Positions 48,025 to 61,564 of a DNA stretch of 64,000 nucleotides are shown here, piece after piece. Position numbers and translations under genes: made by a program. The stretch spans positions 434,001-498,000 of the forward strand of contig CM062379.1 of assembly GCA_031310005.1 (NCBI GenBank), read 5' to 3'. The notes under the pieces were generated by a model. It saw only the letters and a list, made by a program, of their open reading frames with translations. It did no database searches and was not told where the DNA came from. Within the stretch, counting starts at the first letter, position 1. Every line of letters starts with the position of its first letter. This DNA comes from Dactylellina haptotyla. Lineage: Eukaryota; Ascomycota; Orbiliomycetes; Orbiliales; Orbiliaceae.

Positions 48025-49887
48025 GGCTCTTAGACTGGCTTTCCAGAGTATGTATTTTAATTCTAAAGTATATCTAGCAGTGTGATACTAAAGCGAAATG
48101 GTAAGTAATTAGTTCTGATACCCAATAGGCTCAGAGATCTAAGGTGTTGAGATCGCTGATAGATACTAACGAGGTGATTTGTTGTTTTTGTTGCAAGACT
48201 CCGCTCAGTGGGTTGAATCGATCGAAGCTGCGAATGATATTTAAATAGTCGGAGAAGATAACTATACTGAATTTAAACCAACTGGGATATATATTCCGGA
48301 GGTGTTTCCTTTGCATAGAGATTGCGAGCTGATTACAGCGACCTATTAAAGGATCCTCTTCATCAAGTAACTGCGCGAGGGGTAACAGCGTAGATAGGAA
48401 ATATCCAAGTTAAGATTAGCTCGATAGTTTGATAACAATTATATAATATAGGTTGTAGGACCTTCAAAAGCGGCTCGATAAAATTTCCCTTCTCATAAAT
48501 TTACTCTAGCTTGGAGAGATAAACGGTTTTGGGTCTGTGTTATGTAAAAACAGCAAGTTTACAATGGCAGAATATTAATATATTAATGCTAGGACTGTGT
48601 CTACATTATTTTGTTTTGGCTGACACCTAGCTAGGTCCACCTCATGTAAGTATACAGCTATTTGTAAACAATTTGCTTTATCATTCGAATGATAACACCG
48701 GTCAAAATATGTATGCATCCCATCGCACAAAACCTCTTGTTTCTAACTACGATATACAGTCTTCCCGTCAATCTATATTGTCACAATCAAATTAACTTTT
48801 TAGTTCAACGTCTACTTTCCAAATTAAGGTAAAATTTCCCTTCGAACCGCTGCTCTTCCCCACAGTGCAGAAGAAGTGTCGGGGTTATCGACGTGGGACA
48901 AGAAACCTCCAAAATGGCAAAAATATCCTACCACTATCTTGGCTAGTTCGGGTATGTAGACGTCACTGATTGATGGGTGCATGGGACCACGAATCGGGTA
49001 TAATCATTGCCAATTTGGTTAAAGATGGCACTAGTTCCGGTAGTTGGTACCTGCACGTCGATGGCGCTATAGCTACGAGCCGGGACCCTCGCTGCATATG
49101 ATAAGCACATCGCTACACCGATCGTTATCAGCGTCACAATTACGTGAGCAATTGATATCAATTACATTTATTGAACTGGGGCTGCATGTCAAGAGGAACG
49201 GTCTGCGTAGTTTTCACACTCAGATAACACAGATATAATATACTACAAGCACACGTGCAATCGAATTTCAATCCCAGTTGGCCTTTAATGGTATAATGCA
49301 ATATCAATATCAAGAACAAATGCAGAGAGGATAAAAGCAGCAAGTGACAACGTTTTGGTATAAATATATTCAAGGGAAGAAAGCGAACTAGCAATCTGCG
49401 AGAAATAGAAACGGAACAGCAGAATTATGATATAAAAAAGAATGAGAAAAAGAAAACTCCGATCCCAACACCAATGTATCAACATGCAGAACGAGCGGGT
49501 AAAGAAACCAAGAGCATTCTGAAAACAAAAGCATCCAAAAGTGCCACGCGCCTGGTCAGTATATAAAACAAAAAGAGCCCAATTGGAGGTGGGAGAAAGC
49601 ATGCAGAGAGTCGTCCGTCTTTTTTTCTTTTATCGAATCGAATGGAAAGAGAATATTCAAAGAAAAAAAAAGGTAAAGCAGCCCAGCCTGAACCTATTCT
49701 CTTCATTTTGCCTCCTTCTAGTTCCCAACCAATTTTTCGTGTTAAAAGGGGTGCGTGGTGGGTTCAATGTGCAAGAACGAACGCCCAAAAAAGTATATAA
49801 ATTATTCAAGGCCCTCCTCTTTTAATACATTCATGTCCCTTCTTCCTTCGCCCGTTACGTGAATGCAACAGATGAGAAGAGGGGATT
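48025..49887. other. intergenic region
   Basis: AT-rich, about 1.9 kb, with the promoter of the DUF3445 gene on the left and the 3' side of the 49888 gene on the right. Frames of up to 105 codons at 49158-49706 (minus) are hydrophobic and T-rich, but show no start context or domain. Nothing recognised. Confidence 0.5.
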
Positions 49888-50561
49888 CTATCGCCATGTT
49901 GGTTTTCCTTCGGACTTCTTGTCTCCTTCACCATTGATGCTCCTCTGCCGACTCGCAAAAGTACTATTTGCATACGGCCCCGTACCTTGCGGGACGGTAG
50001 GACCCTTCCTTAATCGCCTCTCGCTGCCACCGCTAGTGACAGAGCCGGGGCCACGTCTATCGCCGCCGGAACGGCTGCGAATTGAGGATGTGGAGGTAGT
50101 GGTTGCAGCTGGGGAAATCATTGAGTTGTTGCTGGCGTCGGCTGCCCGGCGGGAGGAGGAAGATGTGGAGGCTGCGAAGGAAGGATTCGAGAGGGTGGAA
50201 GTCGTCAAGTGGTGTGGACGACGAGGGGTTGTGGTGCTGGTATTCGTATTTGGGGAAGCCGGAGTTTCCGAGTCAGATTCTGGTGGAGATGGTGGTCCGA
50301 GAAGCTGGTAGACGGGGGAAGGGCATGTTAGCATATGTGCGTTTATATATTGGTTGGAGCCAAGGGGATCCATGCACAATGGCGGGAATGACGTTCAAAG
50401 TACCTCTGGATCTTGCGGCTGTTCCTGGTTACGGGGATAATCGTGTAAGCAGGCGAGGCCACCAGTGGCAAAGAAGTCTGTGGAAAAGAAAGTCGACTTA
50501 CGGATTGGTCTTGAACTTGCTGCTCCTCAACAGTCGACGGTGTGCTCTCCTGTGACGCCAT
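49888..50561 (-). CDS. small Ser/Thr/Pro-rich disordered protein
   Basis: Two exons (50502-50561, 49888-50304), joined in phase 0 across a 197-nt intron (donor GTAAGT, acceptor TACCAG), give 158 residues. The protein starts MASQESTPSTVEEQQVQDQS and continues LLGPPSPPESDSETPASP, rich in possible proline-directed phosphorylation sites. The middle is Ser/Thr-rich. The C-terminal 50 residues look more constrained, with SGGSERRLRKGPTVPQGTGP and a final DKKSEGKPTWR. No signal peptide, membrane segment or known domain is visible. A small regulatory or stress-related disordered protein is possible, but this is a guess. Confidence 0.6.
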
Positions 50562-52370
50562 TGGGGTGGAATGTAGGTGGATGTAGGTGGATGAATGTGG
50601 TAACGCGCGCGAAAGAAACCGGGCGGAAATGGAGGGTTATACCCGTCGCGAAGCCGAGCGGAAGGACTCGGTAACGGTTGTAGATGGGACTTGATTGAAC
50701 GAAGAGACGAGAGGAATCCGAGCCCGGGGTCGAGTGATATTTACGTGGCGATGTCGATTCTATTCCAGGAGGCGGTGTGGTTGTGGTGGTGTGATGGGAA
50801 GGAGAGGAGATTGATTTGATTTCGAGGTCGAGGCGAGTTGAGTTGAGTTGGGCGGGCTGTTATTTGGTTTAATTTGCGGGAAGGGGAACGTCGCTCTTTC
50901 CGGCCGCTTTCTTCCTTTCTTCTTTTAATTTGAGGCCTGAACACAGTTTACTTTCTCCGCCAGGAACAGAACAGAACGACAGCAGAAGAAGCAGAATAGA
51001 AATGGTCAGGAACCAGGGGCAAATGAAGGAACCAGATCGGGTCCCGGCGATGGCGCCGCGGGACGGTACAAGCAGGTCCAGCTGAGTGGGTCCGTTCTCC
51101 TGCCTGCTTCCCTGCGGCCTGAAGAATATCGAGATCGGCTACCGTAATCCTGGTACGATTCGCACTGGACTCAAAATTCGAATTCGAAGTCGAACTGCTC
51201 GGATGACGTCGAAAGAAAACTCTGCAAAGAGCGGTGATTGATACGGTTGCTGCGGATATTTTATATATCGTACTCCCCCTGAGGGGCATTGCCTCCTGCT
51301 CCATCGAAGAGATATTTATATATAAAAATCATATATATGCCTCACAAAAATTGTGCACAAGGCCTGCAGCCAGCGCATCTCCTCCTCTGCTCTTTCCTCG
51401 AATGAGAGATGTGCTGGCAGGCACCACTCGAACCACTTCGATGCCCAACGCCCAATTGAAGGCTGGCATTGGCATCCTCCCTGCTCCCAATTGGCCGGTA
51501 ACTCACCGCCCCACACCACACCCACCGTGCGAAAAACCCAGTCTAGTCTCCTTCGGACAGTCACATATCACGAGAGGAAGGAAAAGGACGGGTCCTGGGG
51601 CGGAAGGGTCTGCTCTCTCTCCAACCCCGCGCAATGTTCAAACGGTGCTAGTGGCAGGAATGCGAATTCGCAGCAGAGGTGACGTTGATATGTCACATAT
51701 TTTCGGCAATCACTGGTATTTTTATCGATAATAGGGTACTTATATAACACCAATAATTCATCACGAAAAGGCCCAGAAATGCAAAGAAAAAAAGAATTTG
51801 TCATATTTTATTTTTGCGTTCGTCTAAAGGAGTGACTCGGATGCCAATTGCAATGCAGCGCAACCCACGTGTAAGTAGCCTCTCGTTCGTGATAATCCCG
51901 TCGTGAAGAACCAAATAATGCACATGAAAATACCGCTAGACATGTTTCCTCCTCTCTTCTCCTTACTACATCCGGAATAAAGCCAACAAAAACTAGAATA
52001 AAAGAGAGTCTTTATGAAAAGAAACACCGCCAAAAACGCCTTTAACCGAAAACCAAATCCCTTAAAAGAGTGTCGTGAAATGTCAACTGCGAAGCCCCCT
52101 TAGCTCGCTGTTAATTACAGCCCTAAAGAATAAAGCGAATATAGAAATTATGCAGGTGAGGGGTGAGGGGTATAGTGTATAGTAAAAAGTCCTCCAATAT
52201 CAAAGTCCAAAAAAACAATGAAAACAAAGAGAGGTATAATCAAATCCTTAAAAAAGACCTCTCAAATAATAAGGTATCATCAATCCGCCGCAAATATGTC
52301 CACGCCACAAACAAGCCAAATCGCTCAGTTATCAATGCATCATAACTTTTCTGCCTAGAACATCATATTA
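50562..52370. other. intergenic region
   Basis: Promoter side of the 49888 gene followed by about 1.2 kb without features. Frames at 51234-51731 and 50948-51304 have no domain or splice support. The final 400 bases are A-rich and belong to the 3' side of the Cys-rich protein gene. Confidence 0.5.
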
Positions 52371-53587
52371 TCATAACCATGCGATGACAACGCTAACAAA
52401 GCCAACCGTCAATGCTGTTGTTGTCGGCACCCAGCTCCCGAAGCCTCTCGCCGCTTTGTTGGTAAAGATATTGTCCAACCCTCCATTCGGCGGGGGCAAG
52501 GGGCCAATATTTTGATCCTGGCCGTTACTGCCACTGTTCGTTGGAGATGCCGACTGCCCCGTTGTCGAGGTGCTAGTGCCGGTCTCGGTGGTTGTCGTCG
52601 AACTCGAAGTTCCCGTTGCTGAATCCGTCGAGGTTGTCGAGGACGAATCAGTACTAATCGTGAACTCATTCGTTGTTGTGGTCGAGCTAGAATCTGCATT
52701 GGTTGTTGTCTTCTGTGGCGATGTCGACGTTATTGTTGTGACAATTGTGATTCGACACCTGCTACGCCCATTGCTGTCGACGAAGCACGTCGAACCCTTT
52801 GGGCAGCAAAAGTCATTTGTCGGGCAGACAAAGAAGTTTGAGCTAAAAGATACATTCGTTAGCATTTGTATTTCTTTATTTAACCCAAAACAAAGATAGG
52901 GAATACTCACTCTTCACAGACTCTTTCACATGCAGCCTTTCCTTGCGGATCTCTCAGGCACTTCCTGCCAGCCGGGCAGCAGAATTTCCTGCTCGGACAG
53001 ACTCCGAAGCCTGGATTGACGCAAACACCACCGTCATTCTTGTTCGCAATTCCCTCCACGGTATTCACCAAATCGCCTCTGTTATCACAATTCGACCCCT
53101 CAAGACAGCACCCGGACCTCCCATTGATCTCGGCACAATTGTACCCCGCGGGGCAGCAACCGCCTCCAATGCTACAACAGCTCTCGCCCTGCGAGCAGCA
53201 AGAATTACCCGCACACCCCTTCTGGCCCTTCAAACAACACCCCAGCCCGTTATTGCAGAACGCATTGGGTCCACACGACGGCCCGTTCCGAACACATATC
53301 AGCCCGCCAGCACGGTTTCCCAACGCCGATTCCTCTCCTCCGTCGTCCTGACGCTTTTGCAGCAGATTGTTCGTCTTCCGGGGTAACCATCTCGGCAGCG
53401 GTTTGCCCTGGTTATCCGGGATCGTTAGCCGCGGGGCCAGAAAGCTTCGTTTCGATTTGGCGGCGACGAGTTCTCCCGGGCCGTCATCTTTGACTTTCCC
53501 GGGTTCTACGAAACCATCACCTTGGGCGAGGATGGTGGGGAGGAGGGGTATCGAGAGGAGGAGGAGTGTGATGCTTGGTATCCGCAT
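52371..53587 (-). CDS. cysteine-rich, probably GPI-anchored surface protein
   Basis: Two exons (52911-53587, 52371-52842), joined in phase 2 across a 68-nt intron, give 382 residues. A signal peptide is clear (ITLLLLSIPLLPTILAQG). A basic stretch ending LLQKR (about residue 78) could be a Kex2-type processing site. The Cys-rich part (about 95-250) has repeated CC pairs, such as NGLGCCLKGQKGCAGNSCCS and IGGGCCPAGYNC, and after the splice VCPTNDFCCPKGSTC. These resemble granulin- or knottin-like repeats in fungal surface proteins. A long Ser/Thr stretch follows (about 270-340), probably O-glycosylated. The C-terminus is hydrophobic (ALTVGFVSVVIAWL), fitting a GPI signal. A wall or membrane location is likely. 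Function unknown. Confidence 0.8.
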
Positions 53588-56128
53588 GTTGAAGGATAAT
53601 ATGTGATGTGATGTGAGGAAGAAGTTGAGGGAGGTGGGATCGATCGGTCCGAACGATTAGATTCCGTTCGATCCTAGAACTGTAGGCCCTCGTATTATAT
53701 ATTTGTTCTCTGAGTAATATATGAATAGACTCGTATATTCGTTAGAGATACTGGAACCCAACTGTTCGAAGATGTCTACTTATTCGTCCCAGCCGATATG
53801 TATCTAGAAGCCTCAGAAACGATTACTGGTTGTCGGAAGATTCCGGAACGTCGAAGCCCGTCGAGTGGAAAGGATTAAGTTGAGGAAAGGAATTATCGGC
53901 GAGACCAATTGCGATCGAAAATATATTATTTTATAGAAACGTAGCCACGGAAAGCAAGACCACGATTAGGAAACGAGCGGCGTCCTTTTGCGTTGAAATT
54001 GTGTCGGACCGTCGAAAATCCACAACACAACTGATCGTTCGGGGCGAGATGCAAAAAAGGATGTCGTCAACGACGGAGGATTAAAATTCTTCTCCAGGAA
54101 TATTCTTTAGAGGAAAAGGCGTCGAGCCAAAAGGAATGAAGAAAGGAATGTAAGAGGTAAAGGATCTGTTCAACAGACAACAGCCATCCAGTGGTAAGAG
54201 CGAGACGAAAAGAAAGGAATGGGGTCGCCCAGCGAAAGGGAAGAAAAGAAGAGAGGCAAGCTCAAACTATACACGCTTCACCACGCAAATGGATTCTATT
54301 CGTCGAGGGGTAGTGGAGGGGAGAGAGAAAGGGAAAAGAGATCGAAAGGTACGAAGGAAATATCGAAAAGAAAAAGCAGGGAAACAAAAAGGTGTCATAC
54401 GACGGCTGTGTATAGGAAACTCGGTTGTTTCCCCTCTAATGCAGACTAGTCCGGTCGACTCCAAGGCGCCATCGTCCTCGAACGATGAAACGTTCAGCGC
54501 GCGACAATCGAGGGTGACTGGTAGACAGTGCCGGGTTCTTTGGTCTAAACGAGAAAGAGGGCCGGACCAAACCACCCCAGTAAATGTGTAGTTCGGACGA
54601 TGCAGGTACCCAAAAAAAGAGTGGACTCGGTCCATTTTTTCTGGGCAATACTTGGGACTTTCGAAAAAGGCTTATTGACGGGTCGAAAAGAAACGATAGC
54701 ACTGTCGTGCCCTTTCGATTTCTCTTCGCGTCTGCACATTTCGAGGAACACCCTTGAACGCACCACCAATAAGATCCCCCGCCCTCTCTCGGACAATCAA
54801 TCACCATCCGATTTTTTTGTTACCCCATCTATCTATAGTATTGTTTGAAGTTGTTTCTTGGCCCTTTTAGCCTTTTGAGGGCAACCCCTTGCCCGGTTTG
54901 GTCAGGGCCAAACGCCAGGCTAGCCCGACAAAGCCGCATTTAGGCTCTACAAGCGAGTTGATTGGTCAGAATGGCTTGTACGACCCCACAAGGGTCAAGC
55001 TTCTGCTGTTTTGAGCCATGTGCAAGTTGCTGCTTTATTGGATGGTTTGAAGCGTTTATCATACACCAAAAACACACCCACTTGACCCTGGAGGCTTTGA
55101 CCTTCGGAAGTCGGGTGAGGAGGGGCTTACCCCATCGACGGGAAGGTGTGCTGTTCATTTTGTACCTTAATATCGTTGTATCGGTGAAGGGAAACATTTT
55201 GGTTTTTGACAGATGATATTATTTTCCGGGAGTGTACACTAAACCCTCTCAAAAGCTGGGCCGATTCATGTAGATTGTCTTTCGATGATGTCAGGGCTTA
55301 TGAATCTGAATAAGGTTATAAACGTCTTGTCTATATTGATATTGAGCGGGCGGTTCTCGGCATCGGTGATTCTGGAAGCTGATGAGATATTAATGTTCCT
55401 TTGCAACCTTTTTCTTTTCTTTTCTGTCCCTCGCAGATGCACAAGCCGCGGGAGAATCCTCGCATAGGATCCCGTATGATGTCCCATCGGAAGGTCTTTG
55501 CCGCGTTTCTTCGATGTTTCATGATTCGGAACTTTTGCAACTTCACGTGATATAAAAAAAAAAGTAAGAATATAGCTTCTGGATGAATACGAGGTGGTTT
55601 GGTTTCACGAGAAAAGATGAATCCTATTGCAGTATTTCTTGTTTTATCAAACCGAGTGCATAAAACATGTGCACCGATTGGTTGCAGCGGTCGCTTGTAT
55701 TGGGAAACTTCACAACACCACAAATAATGGCAAGCAAAACTTGGCGGAGCAGTAAATTTATAAAGATATGGTTATAACAATGTGAGGTAGTATTATCTGT
55801 GAGCATGGGAATGAGTCTTTTCACCCTATATAGACGGGAAAACTCATTCACTTTGCATAGGCGGCACAGCTAGGAAGAAGGATCTAGTGTGTGGCACTAG
55901 TAGTCGGGATTATGATATTATTGCCGGACGTTGAAAAGATGAACCTCCGCTAGAAAAGGTGGGGCTTCTGATTTTCAGAAACTATAGGAAATAAACAACT
56001 CCACAACTCCCTTAGGTTCGACTTTTTTTCTTAATCGATCAATTGATTCTTAACAAATATTCTTCCAATATTCAAGCAAACCATATTAAATTTATAACTC
56101 TGGTATAGTTATAATTGATATCGAAAAT
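53588..56128. other. intergenic region
   Basis: Promoters of two divergent genes flank about 2 kb with no recognisable gene. Frames at 54267-54807 and 55331-55723 lack domains. A CTATATAG motif at 55827-55834 lies about 300 bases before the start of the ankyrin gene. Confidence 0.5.
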
Positions 56129-59100
56129 ATGGCTGCTACAAGAACTCTACCACAAATTCCGACGGATATGAGCTCCTTCTTGGAATACTTAGCGGACAAG
56201 AAGGACCAACCCGTACGGGATCTCATGCGACCTTACGCACACTATGAAAGCCAAGTGCGCACTCTATTCGCTCAAGACCCATCACATCCAGCTCTGTTAG
56301 AGGATAGATTGGGATTGGTTCCAATATATGAAGGCAAGGAAGGTCGTATTCAGATCAGAGCTCGAGATCTTGAGATCGAAACAGAAGATGAGAAGGCAAA
56401 GTATATCATGCCGCTTGAGCCCGGGAGACGGAAGAAGACTGGAGATACGGCTATAGTCGACTTGGTACAGTTTCGGAAGAACTTTAGGGCTTTTACTGGA
56501 AGTAAGTTGTTCCAGTAATTATCTGCTGTTTAGTAGGGTAGGTGGGGTTTGCAGATAGCTAATATAATATACTCCGTGAAACCACAGAGATTCTTGAAGG
56601 CATTGACTGGAACAATATTGTTGTTGGCGGTGGCAGCGTTGCGATTTCCATGCTTTCCATATCAGAAGAAGAGAATTCACATTTTGCTTTGCGGCACCTT
56701 TCCAACAGTGGTTTTTGGGGTGGGTTGTCGACAATGAAGGATGTTGTGAACTACACTCAGGATAGTGACATAAATATTTACATTTACGGCATCGAGCCAG
56801 AAGCCGCCGTAAGCCGCCTAAAAACCATCGAAAAGGCGATTTGCGAGGAGCTACCCATCGGAACTATCTGTGTTCGTACTAAAGACTTTATCACAATAGT
56901 TTCAGCCCGAAGGGATCGTCACATCAAGATTAGCCTCCGAATATTCACTAGTATCAGCCAGGTACTCTATAGTCAACACTTTGATGTAGACTCAGCCTGT
57001 GTCGCGTATGATGGCCAGCAGGTCTATTCAACCCCGCAAGCAGTGGCATCCTGGATTCTTCAATGCAACATCGCGGACCCTTTACGTTCCTACCCGGCAA
57101 ATTTCTACGAATCTCGTCTCCGAAAATATCAAAAGCGGGGATTCGAAATTTACTATCCAAACCTGCGGCGCCAAGATATAGATCCTTCAATATATAAGCT
57201 ACCTAAACACCAGCATCATGAACTTCAGGGACTCGCAAAGCTACTGGCCTTCGAGAAACCTAGCTTTTCTAAGAATATTTATCAAGATGTTATACAAAAG
57301 GAGAACATGGAAGATGGAGTCGGGATACTTGGATATTTCCTTAAAAGTATCGATGCGAGTGGGATAGAACGGCAGGTAACCAACCATGACGAGGATTTGA
57401 ATGAGTTGCACGGAGAAGCGCAAGAGGATCGGATCGCCTACCTTCATCGACATCCTGCATTTCTTGGGAGCCTTGAAGATGTTTTGAAGGATTGCTGCGA
57501 GCATTGTCCCCAGGCCCAGACGGCAGAAGAGAGAGAGCTACAGGCTCAAGATGACGAACATTACGTTAGAGGGAAGCTCATCCTACGCCAGGAACCCGCA
57601 CCCTTCGTTTCAATATCCGAAGAAGTTTGGACTGAGACAGCGTATTTTAAAGGGGACGCAATGATTTATCAAGTAATTGCCGACGGTGATACCGAGAAGA
57701 TTAAAAAATGGGCATCTGTGACGCAACCTGGTACTGTTAGGAAAACGTTGAACACACGAGATTACACTGGCCGAATGCCCCTCCATCTGGCCGTTCTTGC
57801 GTTTTCGCCTGAAATGGTTGAACTTTTGATCAACTTGGGTGCTAAAATTAGCTCTCTTTCAGTTGATGGCAGCACTGCTCTGCATGCAGCAGCTGCTAGA
57901 GGTAATACCGAAATAGTCAAAATTCTTCTACTCAAAAGCGACGAGAACGAAGAAGCCAAAGAGAATATAGTTGCAGAGCAGCTTAGAGCGAAACGTCACA
58001 TGGCAGGTGGTAAGCGTTCTGGGACTAGTGAACTTGAGGTTATCCCTAGAGAGAGCGCTACGGATGATGTGGAATCACTAGACGATGCTATCGAACTCAT
58101 GTCAGAGAACTGGGATGACGCATCGGCATCTGTCTCTGTGCATACGGGAACATCTTCCTTCATCCAAGTCACTAAGAAAACCGAAGCAGAACATGAAGAT
58201 ATTGGGGATATGACTGACTTTAATGATATTCTCGATATAAATATGCGCGATAATGCGAATGGAATGACTCCACTGCACTACGCCATCATGAATGGACATG
58301 AAGAAGTAGTAAAACTTCTGGTATCGGAATTTGGAGCCGATATTTTACGACCGTACGTACACAGCCACGTAGGAGCATCCATGAACGAACACTGCTAATC
58401 GCTTTGGATCCTATCAGATTACAAAGGTGCGATAAAGATATTAGACGACAAATGAAAGGCGGGGATAAGCAGATACTCCCGCCTGTACTGGTTACATATA
58501 TCCCGGAAAAGCAAAAGAGAGAGGATATGCTTCGCACTCTCTTTAAACTTGGAGCCACTTCTAGGCAACTGGACGTCTCTGGAGTGACTGCCTTTGTTCG
58601 GATGATACGGGTGGCGGACGCGCATTGCCTTAGAATAATGTTCGAAGAAGATGGTGCTGCCGCATTAGTGGCTGCCCAAGCTACCATACGTAAGGACCCG
58701 GACGAGTTTGACGATGAAGACAATCTCTGGCAAACGAATGTATTTACGGAAACGTAAGTATTTAACCGTTGTCTCCTTAACTGTCCTCTCCTCTAGATGA
58801 AAAAGAGGGAGTTTTACTATATGGAGGTAGTTGCTAAAATCTGGTAGTTTTCGCAACGGGGACGAAGACAAGATTTTGCTACTACTGGAGAAAGGAGTAC
58901 CACCGATTTTACATCGTAACCAGAATAACCATCCAACATTGAGCCTAGCTGAGGTTGCAATTAATATGGATATGCTCAAGGTTTTTGCGAAGCTCATTGA
59001 ATATGGGATCGATCCTTCTGAATGCGTACAAGCCACTCCAGTTCAAGTACTGAATGCTTCTCCTTATTTTTCTGGTAGTGAATCCATTGGAGACCTTAGC

Positions 59101-61564
59101 TTGTAAGTTTAAATATCACTTGGAGGAGCTAAGTCACATTTACTAAGTACGAATATATTGACATGTTAGCAGGAAGCAATTGACCTTTTTGGATCTTATA
59201 CAGGCTAAGATGATAGCCTACGAGCATGAATTGGAATATCTCAACATGATTCTTGAATACGAACCGGGCTCCTATGAACAATGTGTTGCTAGTGAGGTTG
59301 TTCGGGAGCATGAAACTAGACTTGGACCAGGAAAGCATCGGCCGCAGGAATTGAATATTGCAAAGGTGGCAAGACGGAAGTCTGCGCTCGAGGGTAATAT
59401 CAATTGCTACAGAGAATGTAGGGAATGGTTGATATCAAAGGGCGGAAGAACATTCGCAGACCTTAAAAAAAGAGACAGTATCCACTCGATGGTTCTTGGA
59501 GAAGCCAAAAGCTCAAAAACAGAAAAGGGCGAGATGAGCTTGCGGTCTCCACCGGGACTGCTAGCTAAAAATATAGTGAAAGGACCAGACGGGAAACCGA
59601 AAATACACTTTAGGTACTCCTATGCACCTGACGATGAGAAGATACAAGCAGCATACCATGACCTCTTCAAGGCAGCTTGGAATAGCGATTTGCCAACCTT
59701 GAAGAAATATAGCTTAGACGGTTGGGATAATGATCCAGCTACATCGGCACTTCGGTTCGACGTCAAGAATCAAAACGGGACACCATTAAACGATGTGGTT
59801 TGCTGTCTGGGGGTTCCAATGCGAGACCAAGTCCATAAGTTCATCTACAACATTCAGGGTGCCCAAAGTTACCCAGCTGAAACGGAAGATACGGAAGATA
59901 CGGAAAATTACTCAAACGTATGGTCTGGAGAGCCAATATTTAGATGCCCACGCCACCTTCTACCTACACTGGACGCTATCCGGGAGGATGACGTCGCTGC
60001 CTTAAGAGAACTCCTGGAAACAAAAGGGATTCATATAGTCTTTAATTCCGAAATAAATCTAACTGGTGAAATGGAACTCCCAAAGAGAGAACTAGGATAT
60101 TATGGCATGAAGGTTAGGGGCGAGCGGAAAGGCCAATGGGGCTTACTTAGACCTAGCAACGATAAGTTTCCGATAGATACGCAATTCCACCGACCGCCTG
60201 CGTTTTATGCGGCTTTCTGGGGCTCGCGCAAAGTCTATGATTGGCTCGAAACAGTTGGTCCCGAGGAAGCACTTCGGCGATACGAACAGCGATGCGTAGA
60301 GCTCGAGGGCATAGATATGGAGGAACTCAAAGACTATCTCTATCCCGCTAAGTACAACCACAGAGGATCCCCTGACCCCTTAACCCAATATGATTGGGAT
60401 TTAGCGAAAGGAAGAAAGGAGTTTCTGCTCAAATCGATCAGAGAAGCAGATGGTGGTACAATCCAGCGATGGATGGGGGTTGGGCACCCTATTATCCTTC
60501 ATATCGCTGTGCTAAACCGGTTGGAGAAATGGGGTCCACGGAGAACTGAGGAAGAAAAGATTGCTTACCATCGATCCAATTTCGAATATTTAATATCGAA
60601 GACGAAAACAAATATCTTGGAGTATAGAGAACCTCACAACAAGATGACACCGCTTTTAACCGCTGCGTCCACTCACAACAAGTGCGCATTGCAAGCTCTA
60701 ATAAGTATCGGTGCTGATCTATATGTAGTAAATGAATCTCTAGTGACTAGAAGAAATCTCATCCACCGGATGCTTCAGTTCTGTTGGACCTTAGAGTTTT
60801 GGGACGATGAAATACAGTACCGTTTCGAGGATTGTCTTGCCATTCTGCCTATGGAGTTCGTGGACTGGGTAGTAATTCAGAATGATACTCCACTGGTTTG
60901 CCTATTCAAAGCGATAGATAAGATGACTGAGCCCGCGAAATCGCATTGGACGAAAACAGTTTTAAGTTGGTCCAGAGGTGCCGGCTCGAATATTCGGAAC
61001 TATCGAGGGGAGCTTCTAATCCATTCCGCTACTCTAAGATCTGATCCTGAAGAGCTACAGAATATTTTGGATATGCAGCCGCCAGATATTCTTTTCGCCG
61101 AGAATATGGACGGAAGAACAGCGTTAGAGATAGCAAGTGAGTTGCGGTATGAGCATATTCAAGAGACAAGCGACGATTTTTTCAGAGTCTCTGGCAAGTG
61201 GTTTGAAAATCTCCCAAAACATTATACCTGGGCAGGTAGCAGTGAACGTTTATGGGGTTTTAATGGAATTAGAGAAAGAAACGCAATTAAAGGAACTGGA
61301 GGAATACGCCACGATGAGTGGGGTACCAAGGTTGGTGAAAATGAATGCATTCAAGTCTGGAAAATGCTCTGTGTAGCCCAGGGGAAAGCAATTCAGCGGA
61401 TAGGAAGAACCAGGAAGCTTGTCTCACTCAGTGAAGTGAATGAAGCAATCAATAAAATGTCGAAAGTCTCCCAAGGAGTCAAGAAACGGGAGGCTTCTGG
61501 AGAAAATATCTTGGCATGTTGGATTTTTGATAGGCCGAATAAGGTCATTGGTGTCGACCCCTAA
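56129..61564 (+). CDS. giant ankyrin-repeat protein with nucleotidyltransferase-like N-terminal module
   Basis: Five exons (56129-56501, 56588-58352, 58418-58753, 58848-59102, 59173-61564) keep one frame for 1,706 residues; introns are 65-94 nt, the second with a GCTAATC branch point. Residues 1-124 are an unrecognised N-terminal region. Residues about 125-330 form a module with WNNIVVGGGSVAISML (132-147), DSDINIYIYG (183-192) and HFDVDSACVAYDG (255-267), reminiscent of the nucleotidyltransferase fold (G-G-S then D-x-D). The usual second acid is Asn187, so activity is doubtful. Then RLRKYQKRGFEIYYPNL. Ankyrin repeats are visible at about 515-580 (RMPLHLAVLAFSPEMVELLI, STALHAAAARGNTEIVKILL), 681-711 (GMTPLHYAIMNGHEEVVKLL), 826-850 and 1398-1432 (KMTPLLTAASTHNKCALQAL). 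A segment near 1078 (AWNSDLPTLKKYSLDGWDND) also recalls related fungal proteins. There is no signal or membrane segment. Substrate unknown. It converges on a prenyltransferase gene. Confidence 0.82.

Noticed and set aside
59884-59911. Tandem ACGGAAGAT repeat as a non-coding element
   Set aside because: It lies inside exon 5 of the ankyrin gene and simply encodes a short TED repeat.
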